Shown here: positions 1 through 8,515 of the stretch, one piece after another
How the letters are laid out: every line of letters starts with the position of its first letter
Position numbering within the stretch: the first letter of the stretch is position 1
Assembly (NCBI RefSeq): GCF_030512175.1
Contig: NZ_JAULBL010000001.1
Location: forward strand, 1,092,510 to 1,156,509
DNA from: Paeniglutamicibacter sulfureus
GTDB taxonomy: Bacteria > Actinomycetota > Actinomycetes > Actinomycetales > Micrococcaceae
DNA length: 64,000 nucleotides
Reading direction: 5' to 3'
Notes under the pieces: model-generated
Seen by the model: only the letters and a program-made list of their open reading frames with translations
What the model was told of the DNA's origin: nothing
Databases searched by the model: none
Made by a program: the position numbers and the translations under genes

Positions 1-34
1 CCCGACGGCGTCTGTCACATTGGACGAGGAACCC

Positions 35-658
35 TTAGATGCTGCCCGTGGCCATGTCGATGTCCAGGCGCGGCAGGCGGTCGAACCAAGCGTTTTCGCC
101 GGGGGTGCCCACGTTGACGATCAGGAAGGCGTGGTTGGCGGTTTCGGCGTTGACGACGGTGTCCACGCCGGCGGCGTTAAAGCCACCCATGGGTCCGGCA
201 TGCAGGCCGGCAGCACGGACGGCCATGATGAAGTAGCCTGCCTGCATCCAGGCGTTGTTCTTGGCGATCTCGGCACGCATGGCGGCATCGTCCTCAAACA
301 TTGCCTTCCGCTCCGCCGCGTGGGGGAAGAAGACGGGGAACTGCTCGTGCCAGTTGGCATCGTAGCTCAACACAGCCAGCGCCGGGGCGGCCAGGGACTT
401 GGGTCGGTTCGCTTCCATCATCTGGGCAACAACTGCCTCGCGGGCCTCTGCACTCTTGACCCAAGTGATGCGCAACGGCTGGTTGTTCATCATCGTCGGA
501 CCCATTTTGGTGAGCTCGTAGATGGCTTCCAGGGTCTGGTCGGAGACGGCGTCGTCGGAGAAGGTGTTGGCAGTTCGCGCTTGAAGGAAAAGCTTGTCAG
601 CGGTATCTGCATCGATCGACAGCTGTTCGTACACGGTCGCGGCGGTTTCAACGCTCAT
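35..658 (-). CDS. Nitroreductase-family protein (RutE/HadB-like malonic semialdehyde reductase)
   Basis: The 207-residue product matches the nitroreductase fold family, most closely the RutE/HadB branch, which reduces 3-oxopropanoate-type aldehydes or quinones with NAD(P)H and FMN in the cytosol. Visible marks are the GPTMMNNQP segment near residue 55, which belongs to the flavin-binding loop of this branch, and the GLHAGPMGGF stretch near residue 155. Length is close to the family norm of about 195-200. The ATG at 658 follows an AAGGAG ribosome site about 11 bases away. It stands alone: no pyrimidine (rut) genes surround it, so malonic semialdehyde as substrate is a guess. A general quinone or nitro-compound reductase is the alternative. 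Confidence 0.85.
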   Translation of the reverse strand: MSVETAATVYEQLSIDADTADKLFLQARTANTFSDDAVSDQTLEAIYELTKMGPTMMNNQPLRITWVKSAEAREAVVAQMMEANRPKSLAAPALAVLSYDANWHEQFPVFFPHAAERKAMFEDDAAMRAEIAKNNAWMQAGYFIMAVRAAGLHAGPMGGFNAAGVDTVVNAETANHAFLIVNVGTPGENAWFDRLPRLDIDMATGSI

Positions 659-1087
659 GTGGGGGTGTGCTCCTTGCGGTTCAGCGGTAGTTTCCTACTA
701 AAGCAGAACCACCACTGTTGACCGCCACATTCCACCGGCATCCGTGATTCACGTCACCCGGAATGGCCAAGGGTTCGAGAACGGGACACTTTCGTGGTTA
801 AACATCAGCACGCCTGACGACGCCGATGGTAGCTACTCTTGGGGTAGTAGCGACCGGGAACCATGGTTATCAAATGCTCCTTGGGGGAAAGCATTTGACG
901 CGGTTCCCGATGCGGACCAACTTGGGGGCTTGGTCTGCGGGGCTGGCGTCGTCTGGCGTGCTGGAAATGAGTTCTCGAAGCGCCACTCGCAAAACGCTCT
1001 TCGTACTCATCAATCGGCTATACGGCCGATGTAGTACCTACTGTATCCAGCGTGGCAACCACAGCACATTAGACTTTTGACCATACT
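659..1087. other. Intergenic stretch, no gene recognised
   Basis: About 430 bases without a convincing gene. Short open frames exist but lack ribosome sites and family features. A CRP/GlxR-like half-palindrome, GTGA-N6-TCAC, lies at 744-757, about 90 bases upstream of the nitroreductase; it is the only regulatory-looking element I see and is weak evidence. Confidence 0.4.
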
Positions 1088-1106
1088 TAGTGAGGAAACC
1101 TCACTA
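1088..1106 (-). terminator. Hairpin at the end of the histidine kinase gene
   Basis: An 8-base perfect inverted repeat, TAGTGAGG and CCTCACTA, with a three-base loop overlaps the kinase stop codon. On the kinase strand the bases after it are A/T-rich but lack a clean U run, so a termination role is only probable. Confidence 0.4.
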
Positions 1107-2357
1107 TAAATCTTGGACCTCGGGTAGTTCCTCGGGCACCTGGTGGGCTCCATCTAGAATCTTGGCGGGCAGCTCGGCCCGAACCACCCAGTCACCTCGG
1201 ACGCCCTGGGCCGACAGAGTCCCGCCGAAGGCTGCCATGCGGTCGGCCATGCCCACGATGCCGGAGCTATGACCACCATTGTCAAAACCCTGGTCGATCA
1301 CCCGACCAGGCAGCTTGTTGGCGACTTCAAGCCAAACCCTGTCACCGACAATGAGGGCCTCAATGCGGCACGGCGCATCACGCTCGGCATGTTTGACGAT
1401 GTTCGTCGTGGATTCCTGCAACACCCGATATAACGCGGCTTGGGCCGACTGGGGCAGCCCGGCAAGCTTTGGGTCGGCCATGGTCTTGGTCGGGTGGCCG
1501 AGGTCAACCAATCGCTCGGCAAAGATCTCGACACCAATCAATATTTCCAGGCTGCTGGCCGCATTCCCCGCCTTGTCAACAATCGATCCGTCCAAACGCG
1601 TTGCCTGGCCGTCGGATCGAAGCACATTGAGCAGGACGCGCAGGTCCTGGAGCGCCTCCTTAGACGTAGCACCGATAACCTTGAGCGCGGCCTGGGCAAC
1701 CGCCGGATCGCCGGAAAAACCTGCAGCCTTGGCTTGCATGGAAATCACGGTGATGTCGTGGGCGACGATATCGTGAAGGTCCCTCGCAATGGCCTTGCGC
1801 TCCGCTTCAACAGCTTCCCGTTGTTTGCGTCGTAATTCTTCAATGCGCTCCCTGTCGGCTTCGCGCTGTTCCTGGAATTTCCGGACGAATATGGCGATGA
1901 AGTAAGCCGCCGCAACCAAAGGAATGATGATGATCAAGAAGCCCACGTCGTAGGATCTGACGACGATGATCAGGATCGGCCAAAGGCCCGTTATGCAGAG
2001 GTAGCGGAGCGAGAATTTGCGGGTCTCCGTCAGAGTAACCAAGCCGACGAGGAGGGGAATAATGAGGAGCGAGTACAAATATGCTCCGGTGAATGCTGCC
2101 AACGTCATTGCCACTATCGAAACGATGACCGCATATCGGGTACGCACCCACAGTAGTCCGAGCGCCAGAGCGAAGGTCGCATTAACAGCGACCGCTTTAG
2201 CAAAGGAGACAAACAGGGCAGGGTCAGTTTCGTTGAGAAGTGTCACAATGTCAGTGCCCAGCAGCAGTGCGACGAATCCACTGGCCACCAGAAGAATCTT
2301 CCTCCCAAGACTGGAGGAAGACTGCTCCTTGGCGGCGACAGTTATCGGAGAGTTCAT
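1104..2357 (-). CDS. Polytopic sensor histidine kinase, NarL/DesK type (HisKA_3)
   Basis: The 417-residue protein has about six hydrophobic membrane segments (residues ~20-160), a charged coiled linker (~160-190), a HisKA_3 dimerisation box with phosphoacceptor His195 in ARDLHDIVAH, and an HATPase_c domain (N-box near QESTTNIVKHA, G-box near GIVGMADRM). It should autophosphorylate and pass phosphate to the NarL-type regulator encoded divergently at 2724. It has no large extracellular sensor domain; the signal must be read by the membrane segments, as in kinases that sense membrane state or small peptides. The small secreted-peptide gene at 2413-2622 lies 55 bases upstream on the same strand, so the two are probably co-transcribed. 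Ligand unknown. Confidence 0.92.
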   Translation of the reverse strand: MNSPITVAAKEQSSSSLGRKILLVASGFVALLLGTDIVTLLNETDPALFVSFAKAVAVNATFALALGLLWVRTRYAVIVSIVAMTLAAFTGAYLYSLLIIPLLVGLVTLTETRKFSLRYLCITGLWPILIIVVRSYDVGFLIIIIPLVAAAYFIAIFVRKFQEQREADRERIEELRRKQREAVEAERKAIARDLHDIVAHDITVISMQAKAAGFSGDPAVAQAALKVIGATSKEALQDLRVLLNVLRSDGQATRLDGSIVDKAGNAASSLEILIGVEIFAERLVDLGHPTKTMADPKLAGLPQSAQAALYRVLQESTTNIVKHAERDAPCRIEALIVGDRVWLEVANKLPGRVIDQGFDNGGHSSGIVGMADRMAAFGGTLSAQGVRGDWVVRAELPAKILDGAHQVPEELPEVQDL

Positions 2358-2379
2358 TTCTCCATTCTCATCGAAATAA

Positions 2380-2399
2380 GGGCTCGCACAAATAAGCCC
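2380..2399 (-). terminator. Weak hairpin between peptide gene and kinase gene
   Basis: Read on the minus strand, GGGCT and AGCCC pair around a 10-base loop and are followed by TTATTT. A 5-bp stem is short for a full terminator; a leaky one would give more peptide than kinase mRNA. Structure is seen; function is inferred. Confidence 0.35.
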
Positions 2400-2412
2400 A
2401 GATCTTTAGGAG

Positions 2413-2622
2413 CTATGAACGGCAGCCGGCACCAAAGTATCGGCACAGCCAGTCATTGAAAGCCAGAGATGCGCCAGCGGTTTCAGCGACTGGCATTGAG
2501 CCACCTTGCGCCAGGGAACCCGGAACGGCAGCAGCCTGGGCAGGAATTGCAGCCGGCAGCAGCAAGGCGACGGACATGGTAACAGCAGCGAAGATACGAG
2601 TTTTACGATTCATGTTGCCCAT
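2413..2622 (-). CDS. Small secreted peptide with C-terminal two-cysteine loop (candidate signal peptide)
   Basis: A 69-residue product with a textbook Sec signal: basic start (NRKTR), hydrophobic core (residues 10-23) and an A-x-A cleavage region (AQA, residues 28-30). The predicted mature part, about 37-39 residues, is Gly/Ala-rich and ends in WLCRYFGAGCRS, with Cys60 and Cys67 able to close a small disulfide loop. The ATG at 2622 is preceded by AGGTG at 2628-2632 (minus strand), well spaced, which favours it over the ATG at 2613. It lies immediately upstream of the histidine kinase gene on the same strand and divergent from the response regulator. I recognise no family. A secreted peptide beside a polytopic kinase suggests a pheromone or kinase accessory ligand; a toxin or envelope peptide is possible. 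Confidence 0.7.
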   Translation of the reverse strand: MGNMNRKTRIFAAVTMSVALLLPAAIPAQAAAVPGSLAQGGSMPVAETAGASLAFNDWLCRYFGAGCRS

Positions 2623-2723
2623 TCTCGCACCTATTTCAGTAAGTCAACAGCTACATTCCCGAAAACTTTTGTTGCTCACCTGCAAGTCCCACAATTCCAC
2701 TCAGGGTCATTAGACTCGTAGTT

Positions 2724-3395
2724 GTGACCGACATCCAAGTTCTTGTGGTAGATAACGAACCACTCATGCGCCAAGCACTCAAAATCATTCTCGACGCAGC
2801 GCCAGGATTTCATTGGCTTGGAGAGGCAACAAACGGCATTGAGGCCGTGAATTTTTGTGCGGGCAACAGCCCGGACGTGATCCTCATGGACATGCAGATG
2901 CCGCGTATGGACGGTGTTGAGGCCACAGAAATTATCATCACGAATTACCCGGACATCGGCGTACTCGCCATAACCGCATTCTCCTCGGAAGAATACCTGG
3001 TCCCGGCTCTACGCGCCGGTGCTGCAGGATATCTGGTCAAGGACGCCGAGCCCATGGAAATCCTCGGCGCGATTCAGGCAGTGCACGACGGAAGCGCCGC
3101 CATTTCGGCATCGCTATCGCAGGATCTCATTCGCGCGGTTCGCGATGCTCACGGCATCAAACCAAGTAGTACGAGCAGACAAAGCCCCATGCCTTTGTCT
3201 GAGCGGGAACTAGAAGTCCTACAGTTGCTGGCTCGCGGCCGAAACAATCCAGAGATGGCTGCCGAGTTGCACATTTCCGAAGCCACCGTCAAAGCGCATC
3301 TAAGCCGTGTCATGGCAAAATTCGGTGTCCGGGACAGGGTCCAGACCTTGATCCGGGCTGCACAATTCGGACTTGTCGAGCTGCACATGGATTAG
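2724..3395 (+). CDS. NarL/FixJ-family response regulator (REC + LuxR HTH)
   Basis: The 223-residue cytosolic regulator has an N-terminal receiver domain with the acidic pair near residue 10, phosphoacceptor Asp56 in ILMDMQMP, a conserved Lys near residue 106 (GYLVKDAEP), and a C-terminal LuxR helix-turn-helix starting at LSERELEVL (~residue 160). It is the expected partner of the divergently encoded kinase at 1104-2357. The start is GTG; only a poor ribosome site precedes it, but a TAGACT hexamer at 2711-2716 sits seven bases upstream, as expected for a leaderless transcript. The 100-base gap to the peptide gene must hold both promoters and is the natural place for an autoregulatory binding site. 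Confidence 0.93.
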   Translation: MTDIQVLVVDNEPLMRQALKIILDAAPGFHWLGEATNGIEAVNFCAGNSPDVILMDMQMPRMDGVEATEIIITNYPDIGVLAITAFSSEEYLVPALRAGAAGYLVKDAEPMEILGAIQAVHDGSAAISASLSQDLIRAVRDAHGIKPSSTSRQSPMPLSERELEVLQLLARGRNNPEMAAELHISEATVKAHLSRVMAKFGVRDRVQTLIRAAQFGLVELHMD

Positions 3396-3602
3396 ACAAG
3401 GGCCTACGGTTGTTGCTCGGCAGATGTTGTCACGCCAACCCGGCGTCCTTGCCTCCAACGGATCGGGACGGGCACCGGTTTTGCACGATGAATAGGTGCC
3501 CATCCGGCCACCGGCGTCAGGCAGCGGGACCGGGCACATATAAAACTTGTACATTTTACTAATATGATCCCCATTTCATGGATTAGCATTCATTTGCAAA
3601 TT

Positions 3603-3620
3603 AGGTGGCAATAACCACCT
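3603..3620. promoter_or_regulatory. Inverted repeat upstream of BCCT transporter
   Basis: AGGTGG and CCACCT (perfect 6-bp arms, loop CAATAA) lie just before the putative -35 element of the transporter gene, a position suited to an operator or to the last hairpin of the upstream transcript. Confidence 0.35.
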
Positions 3621-3623
3621 TTC

Positions 3624-3654
3624 TTGCTAGGGTCCCCCCTGCATCGCCTAGGCT
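3624..3654 (+). promoter_or_regulatory. Candidate promoter of BCCT transporter, leaderless start
   Basis: TTGCTA (3624-3629) and TAGGCT (3649-3654) are separated by 19 bases. The ATG at 3661 begins seven bases after the -10 hexamer and has no Shine-Dalgarno sequence, so transcription probably starts at the initiation codon. Confidence 0.45.
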
Positions 3655-3660
3655 CGAAAA

Positions 3661-5442
3661 ATGACAACTGAACTGACGAAGGCGCGCGCCCAGCCACGCG
3701 TACACCGATGGGTTTTCTGGCCCGCGGCCATCATCATCATTGTTTTTGCCACGTTTGCCATGACCATGCCAAGCACTGCCGAGGCACTCTTCGCGTCCGT
3801 CCAGTCGCAGATCATCGGCTACTTCAATTGGTACTACGTCCTTATTGCCACGGGATTTGTGGTGTTCAGCCTGTGGCTGGGATTCGGCAAATTTGGCGAA
3901 ATCAAGCTCGGCAAGGACGAAGACGAACCGGAGTTCTCCCTCGGTTCGTGGTTCTCGCTGCTCTTCGCCGCCGGCATGGGCATCGGCCTGGTCTTCTATG
4001 GCGTCTCCGAGCCGCTGAGCCACTTTGCCTCTCCCAAGCCCGGCGCCTCGGGATCGCCTGGCGAGCTTGCCCAACAGGCGCAGGCGCAAACCTTCCTGCA
4101 TTGGGGGGTGCATGCCTGGTCGATCTACGTAGTTATCGGGTTGGCCCTCGCCTACGCCATTCACCGCCGTGGCCGACCCATATCGATTCGGTGGACACTC
4201 GAGCCACTGCTGGGGCGCAAGGTCCATGGCGGACTTGGAAACCTCATCGACGTTGTTGCGTTGGTTGGCACGATCTTTGGTGTGGCGACCTCTTTGGGAT
4301 TGGGCGTCTTGCAAATCAGTGCAGGACTGGAAAGCGCCGGACTGGTTCAGGCTTCCCAATTCATCGATCTCGTCATCATTGCAGTCGTCACCGCGTTGGT
4401 GCTCTTCTCCGTTCTTTCGGGCGTCGGCAAGGGCATGAAGTGGCTCTCGAACACCAACTTGATCCTGGCAGGCGTGATGGTCGTCTTCCTCTTGATTGTT
4501 GGCCCCACGCAATTCCTGCTCAGAAACTTCGTACAGTCCGTGGGCAATTACCTGCAGAACTTCCTTGCAATGTCGTTCAACGTCAGTGCCTTCACCGGGG
4601 CCGAGGGCGAGGTCTGGCAGGGCACTTGGACCACGTTCTACTGGGGCTGGTGGATTTCGTGGGCGCCGTTCGTGGGAATCTTCATTGCCCGGATTTCTCG
4701 CGGTCGCACGGTACGCCAATTCGTTGCAGGTGTCATTTTGGTTCCCACCATTGTCACGATGATGTGGTTCTCGGTCCTGGGTGGAATCGCCTTGCACGGA
4801 CAGCTGGAGGGAACGGGCAACCTCATCGCCCCGGACCGCTCGATTGACACCGAGGGCGCCTTGTTTGCCATGCTCGACCAATTGCCTGCCGGCTCTGTAC
4901 TAACGGTGGGTGCGATCATCATGATTGTCATCTTCTTCGTTACATCGGCTGACTCGGGCGCGCTGGTCATGGGCATGATTGCCACCGGCGGGGACGTGGA
5001 GCCCAAGAACTGGATCCGAATCTTCTTCACGCTGGCAACTTCGATCCTGGCCGCTTCCCTCTTGCTCTCGGGCGGCCTTGAGGCACTCAAGACAGCGGCG
5101 ATCATCATTGCCCTGCCGTTCAGCATCGTCCTGATCTTGATCTGTTGGTCGACGTATCGGGCATTTTCACGTGAAGTGAAGGTATATGAAAAGGCACGGC
5201 GCATGGCGTTCGTCGACCACATCGGCGATTTCTATGGTCTGGAAGTCGAAGCCCCGAACCAGGATTCGCAGTTGATCAATCTCCAGAACTTCACTGCACG
5301 GCTGCGGCGGTCAGTTCCGCTGGCACGCCGAGGCCATGTGCCGGCGGCTTCGGGCAGGGTTCGCTTGGAAGCTGACAACCATCGAGACGCACCGGAAACC
5401 GAAGGCAGCGACTCCGGCCAGCCACCGCAGGCCACGAGCTAG
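3661..5442 (+). CDS. BCCT-family glycine betaine/choline/carnitine transporter (BetP/OpuD-like)
   Basis: The 593-residue membrane protein has about 12 transmembrane segments with the BCCT hallmarks: the glycine-rich AAGMGIGLVFYGVSEP segment (near residue 105), the aromatic FYWGWWISWAPFVG signature of TM8 (near residue 325) and the FFVTSADSGA stretch near residue 425. Members import betaine-type quaternary ammonium compounds by Na+ or H+ symport during osmotic stress. Hydrophilic tails on both ends resemble osmo-regulated BetP-type carriers, although the C-terminal tail here is Pro/Ala/Asp-rich, unlike the basic helix of BetP. It stands alone between a leaderless-type promoter and a strong bidirectional terminator. 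Substrate cannot be fixed from sequence. Confidence 0.93.
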   Translation: MTTELTKARAQPRVHRWVFWPAAIIIIVFATFAMTMPSTAEALFASVQSQIIGYFNWYYVLIATGFVVFSLWLGFGKFGEIKLGKDEDEPEFSLGSWFSLLFAAGMGIGLVFYGVSEPLSHFASPKPGASGSPGELAQQAQAQTFLHWGVHAWSIYVVIGLALAYAIHRRGRPISIRWTLEPLLGRKVHGGLGNLIDVVALVGTIFGVATSLGLGVLQISAGLESAGLVQASQFIDLVIIAVVTALVLFSVLSGVGKGMKWLSNTNLILAGVMVVFLLIVGPTQFLLRNFVQSVGNYLQNFLAMSFNVSAFTGAEGEVWQGTWTTFYWGWWISWAPFVGIFIARISRGRTVRQFVAGVILVPTIVTMMWFSVLGGIALHGQLEGTGNLIAPDRSIDTEGALFAMLDQLPAGSVLTVGAIIMIVIFFVTSADSGALVMGMIATGGDVEPKNWIRIFFTLATSILAASLLLSGGLEALKTAAIIIALPFSIVLILICWSTYRAFSREVKVYEKARRMAFVDHIGDFYGLEVEAPNQDSQLINLQNFTARLRRSVPLARRGHVPAASGRVRLEADNHRDAPETEGSDSGQPPQATS

Positions 5443-5461
5443 CCGAATCTACATCGCAAAA

Positions 5462-5506
5462 TCGAGGTGTTGGGTTACCGTCATGTACGGGAACCCAACA
5501 CCTCGA
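5462..5506. terminator. Bidirectional intrinsic terminator
   Basis: A perfect 15-bp inverted repeat (arms 5462-5476 and 5492-5506), extended inside by CCGT/ACGG, sits between the converging BCCT carrier and APC permease genes. The 180 bases between it and the permease stop contain no gene I can support. Confidence 0.75.
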
Positions 5507-5686
5507 ATGCGTTTCGATCAATGTTGCCTGCTGGCGTCGACAAATAGGTGCCGGACTCCACGGCGGTGTTTTGCTGCCCGGTTGGCCGGCACCGATTCGG
5601 ATCCAAGTCGTGGAAGACAACGATGTGCGGCACCATCCGCGTTCCGCATGTGGTGATCAGTCGGAACTTGTTGCCGGGCTGGACGA

Positions 5687-6961
5687 TCAATGGTCCACGT
5701 TGTATCCGTCAGCCCCGAAGCGCAGGCGAATGGCACGGTAGCCCAGGCCCACGGCGAACATCGCCAGTCCACCGACGACGGCGCTGGGTGGCAGCGTGGC
5801 AACAAACACGGCGCACCCAATGGCACCCGCGACTCCCAACCACGCGGGGCTCAGGCGCTCGTCCCGCGGCTGTTTGAACGCCGCGATGTTGGCGATTAGG
5901 TAGTAGACGAGCACTCCGAACGACGAGAACCCGATGGCGGTCCGCAGGTCGAAGAACATGATCAGCAAAACCACTGCCACGCCAACCGTCAGCTCGGCGC
6001 GATGCGGCGTTGAAAAGCGCGGGTGGATGGCGGCCAAGGGATGGGGAAGATCGCGTTCCCGTGCCATGGCCATGGCCGTGCGTCCAATGCCTGCAATCAA
6101 AGCAAGAAGCGCCCCAAGGGATGCAAGGGCCGCGGCTATTTGCACCAGCGGCAAGGCCCATGAATCCCCCAGCGCGGTGACCAAAGGCTTGGCGCTTTGG
6201 GCAATACCTCCGGCACCCAGAACATTCAGGAGCACCACGGCGACCACCGCATAGAGAACTACGACGATGCCCAGGCCAATCCCGATGGCACGGGGAATGC
6301 TCTTGGTCGGGTTTCGTACTTCTTCGCCCAGGGTCGCGATGCGTGCATATCCAGCGAAGGCAAAGAACAGTAGCCCGGCCCCCTGCAAGATACCCAGAGC
6401 GCTGGCATTCTCCCCTGCCGCGTGGGCCGGCGGCGCATGGGTGCCGGTAAGGATCACGACCAGAACCACGGCAAGGAGCGCCAATACCGCGATGACGATG
6501 ATGCGTGCTGCGGCCGCTGTTCGTGTAACTCCCAGATAGTTGACGCCGACCAGCAACGCCACCGCCAGAACAGCGACGGGCTTCACCCAGGCTTCGGGAA
6601 CCGTGTAAGTTGCGAAGGTCAGTGCCATTGCCGCTGCCGAAGCCGTCTTGCCGACCACGAAGCCCCATCCGGCGATAAAGCCCGGCCACGGGCCAAGCAC
6701 CTCACGCCCATAAGCATAAGTACCTCCGGACGTCGGGTACCGAGCCGCGAGTTGGGCGCTGGAGCGTGCATTTGCATACGCCAACGCGGCCGCCAAAAAC
6801 AGGGACACCAGAAGTGCGGAACCGGCCGCGGACGCCGCAGGTGTGAACGCGGAAAAAATTCCGGCGCCAATCATGGCACCCAAACCGATCATCACTGCCG
6901 CCTGGGTACCCAATTGACGTTTGAGGCCAGGGCCCACTTCTTCTCCGCTCAAGCTTCGCAT
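5687..6961 (-). CDS. APC-superfamily amino acid permease
   Basis: About 424 residues forming some 12 transmembrane helices. The N-terminal GLGAMIGAGIFSAF (residues ~25-38) is the substrate-binding TM1 motif of the APC superfamily, and GGTYAYGREVLGPWPGF marks TM3. Members are proton-coupled amino acid or amine carriers of the plasma membrane. The ATG at 6961 is chosen over an upstream in-frame TTG at 6970. No ribosome site is obvious, and a TAGTAC hexamer lies close upstream, so the mRNA may be leaderless. It is not in an operon, faces the BCCT gene across a terminator, and its substrate is unknown. Confidence 0.88.
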   Translation of the reverse strand: MRSLSGEEVGPGLKRQLGTQAAVMIGLGAMIGAGIFSAFTPAASAAGSALLVSLFLAAALAYANARSSAQLAARYPTSGGTYAYGREVLGPWPGFIAGWGFVVGKTASAAAMALTFATYTVPEAWVKPVAVLAVALLVGVNYLGVTRTAAAARIIVIAVLALLAVVLVVILTGTHAPPAHAAGENASALGILQGAGLLFFAFAGYARIATLGEEVRNPTKSIPRAIGIGLGIVVVLYAVVAVVLLNVLGAGGIAQSAKPLVTALGDSWALPLVQIAAALASLGALLALIAGIGRTAMAMARERDLPHPLAAIHPRFSTPHRAELTVGVAVVLLIMFFDLRTAIGFSSFGVLVYYLIANIAAFKQPRDERLSPAWLGVAGAIGCAVFVATLPPSAVVGGLAMFAVGLGYRAIRLRFGADGYNVDH

Positions 6962-7158
6962 TCCCAACAAGTACTACATTGAGATTAACGTTTGGTGGCG
7001 CACCAACATCGAGGGACGCGCCCTCAGTCGCCTTTTCACTTCGCGCATGCGCTCCCACGCCATAACCCCACGGATCGACATTGGTCTGGGAACGACCTTT
7101 GCAGGTTCGCCTAAGCTCAAAGAGGATTGCTGGATACGCGCAAGAATCGGGGACTCGC

Positions 7159-8406
7159 ATGACACTGGGACATTTCGCAGTCATTGATACGGAAACCACG
7201 GGACTTTTCCCGGGAAACCACGACCGCATCGCAGAAATTGCCGTCATTACCATGGACCGTTCGGGAGCGGTACTGGATCGATGGGAAACGTTGATCAATC
7301 CAGAGCGTGACTTAGGCAAGCAATCGATCCATGGCATCCGGGCAAAGGACATCCTCGACGCGCCACGCTTCAGTGACGTCGCTGACGAACTTGATTGGCG
7401 CCTATCCGGAACCATTGTTGTTGCGCATAATCTCGGATTCGACGCGCGTTTCCTCAGGGCCGAATTTCATCGTGCGGGACTCGAACTTCCCGATTTCTAT
7501 TTACCACGCGGTTTGTGCACCATGCAGATGGCGCACGAGTATCTGCCTGGGGCGGGGCGCTCCCTGCAGGACTGCTGTGATTCATTCAGCATCGAGCTGC
7601 GGCATGCTCACAGCGCCGGGGATGACGCCGAGGCAGCGGCCGTCCTTCTATCCCGATATATGGAGCTCGATCCCGATCTGGGAGACTGGGACTTTCTCCT
7701 GACGGAGGCGGCGGAAACATCCTGGCGACAAACACCGCTTACGCCCCTTCGCGAACCCGCGCACCGATCATCGGCGGGTTCTTTGGAACCGCACTTTGTT
7801 GACCGGATTGTGGTGCGGCTGCCAGAAATATCCGGACCAGCGGAACACCATGAGTATCTGGCACTACTTGACCGCGCACTGCTTGACCGGTATCTCTCCG
7901 CTCACGAAAAGTCCGCACTCGTTGCCACCGCCGATGATCTGGGAATCGGCCAAACCACCGTTCGGGAACTGCACGGGAAGTATTTCGCTTCGGTGTCAGC
8001 TGTCGCTTGGGCAGATGGTTCGCTCACCGGAGATGAACTAAACGAACTGACAACCATCGCGGGGCTGCTCGGCATCTCTGCCCAACAGCTCGAGGCCGCT
8101 TCCCAAGCAACACAGGAAACGGTCCCGCCGGTCCCTGATACGACTGCTTTGACCTCCTCGTTCCTGGTACCTGGCGATCTCGTCGTACTGACCGGGGACA
8201 TGAGCAGGCCGCGCAATGCCATCGAAGCCGAGTTGGAAGAAGCCGGCTTCACGCCTCACGGGGCTGTGACAAAAAAGGTCAAGCTTCTCGTGGCCGCCGA
8301 TCCGGACAGCCTCTCGGGCAAAGCGCGAAAAGCCAGATCCTACGGCATCCCGGTGGTCGGGGAGGATTACCTGTGGAACCGTCTCCTTAGATCGCCGGGC
8401 AACTGA
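7159..8406 (+). CDS. DEDDh 3'-5' exonuclease with C-terminal BRCT domain
   Basis: The 415-residue protein starts with a DnaQ/epsilon-type exonuclease domain: Exo I VIDTETTG (residues 9-16), Exo II VVAHNLGFDARFL (~90-103) and Exo III HSAGDDAEA (~150-158). A middle region (~240-330) resembles a TerB-like or saposin-like helical bundle only vaguely. The last ~80 residues, from LVVLTGDMSRPR to YLWNRLL, form a BRCT domain, as found in DNA ligase and some polymerase-associated exonucleases. It should degrade or proofread DNA ends and bind repair partners. The ATG at 7159 has GGGGA just upstream and brings the Exo I motif close to the start, as usual; longer upstream starts look spurious. Precise repair role unknown. 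Confidence 0.88.
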   Translation: MTLGHFAVIDTETTGLFPGNHDRIAEIAVITMDRSGAVLDRWETLINPERDLGKQSIHGIRAKDILDAPRFSDVADELDWRLSGTIVVAHNLGFDARFLRAEFHRAGLELPDFYLPRGLCTMQMAHEYLPGAGRSLQDCCDSFSIELRHAHSAGDDAEAAAVLLSRYMELDPDLGDWDFLLTEAAETSWRQTPLTPLREPAHRSSAGSLEPHFVDRIVVRLPEISGPAEHHEYLALLDRALLDRYLSAHEKSALVATADDLGIGQTTVRELHGKYFASVSAVAWADGSLTGDELNELTTIAGLLGISAQQLEAASQATQETVPPVPDTTALTSSFLVPGDLVVLTGDMSRPRNAIEAELEEAGFTPHGAVTKKVKLLVAADPDSLSGKARKARSYGIPVVGEDYLWNRLLRSPGN

Positions 8407-8515
8407 CGTCTCTTCAGAATTTTTTGACAACGGTACAATCGATCTCGGCTCACTAGTATGCTCAAGTCATCAGCGGCGGCGCCGGGGTTGTAGACGCTGC
8501 CAAGAGGACCAAACT

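Noticed and set aside
3601-4881. Open frame of 426 codons antisense to the BCCT gene
   Set aside because: Polar, repetitive composition typical of the antisense of a GC-rich membrane protein; the plus-strand carrier is unmistakable.
5481-5690. Possible 69-codon gene left of the APC permease
   Set aside because: It runs into the strong bidirectional hairpin, has no ribosome site and no recognised family; perhaps a gene fragment.
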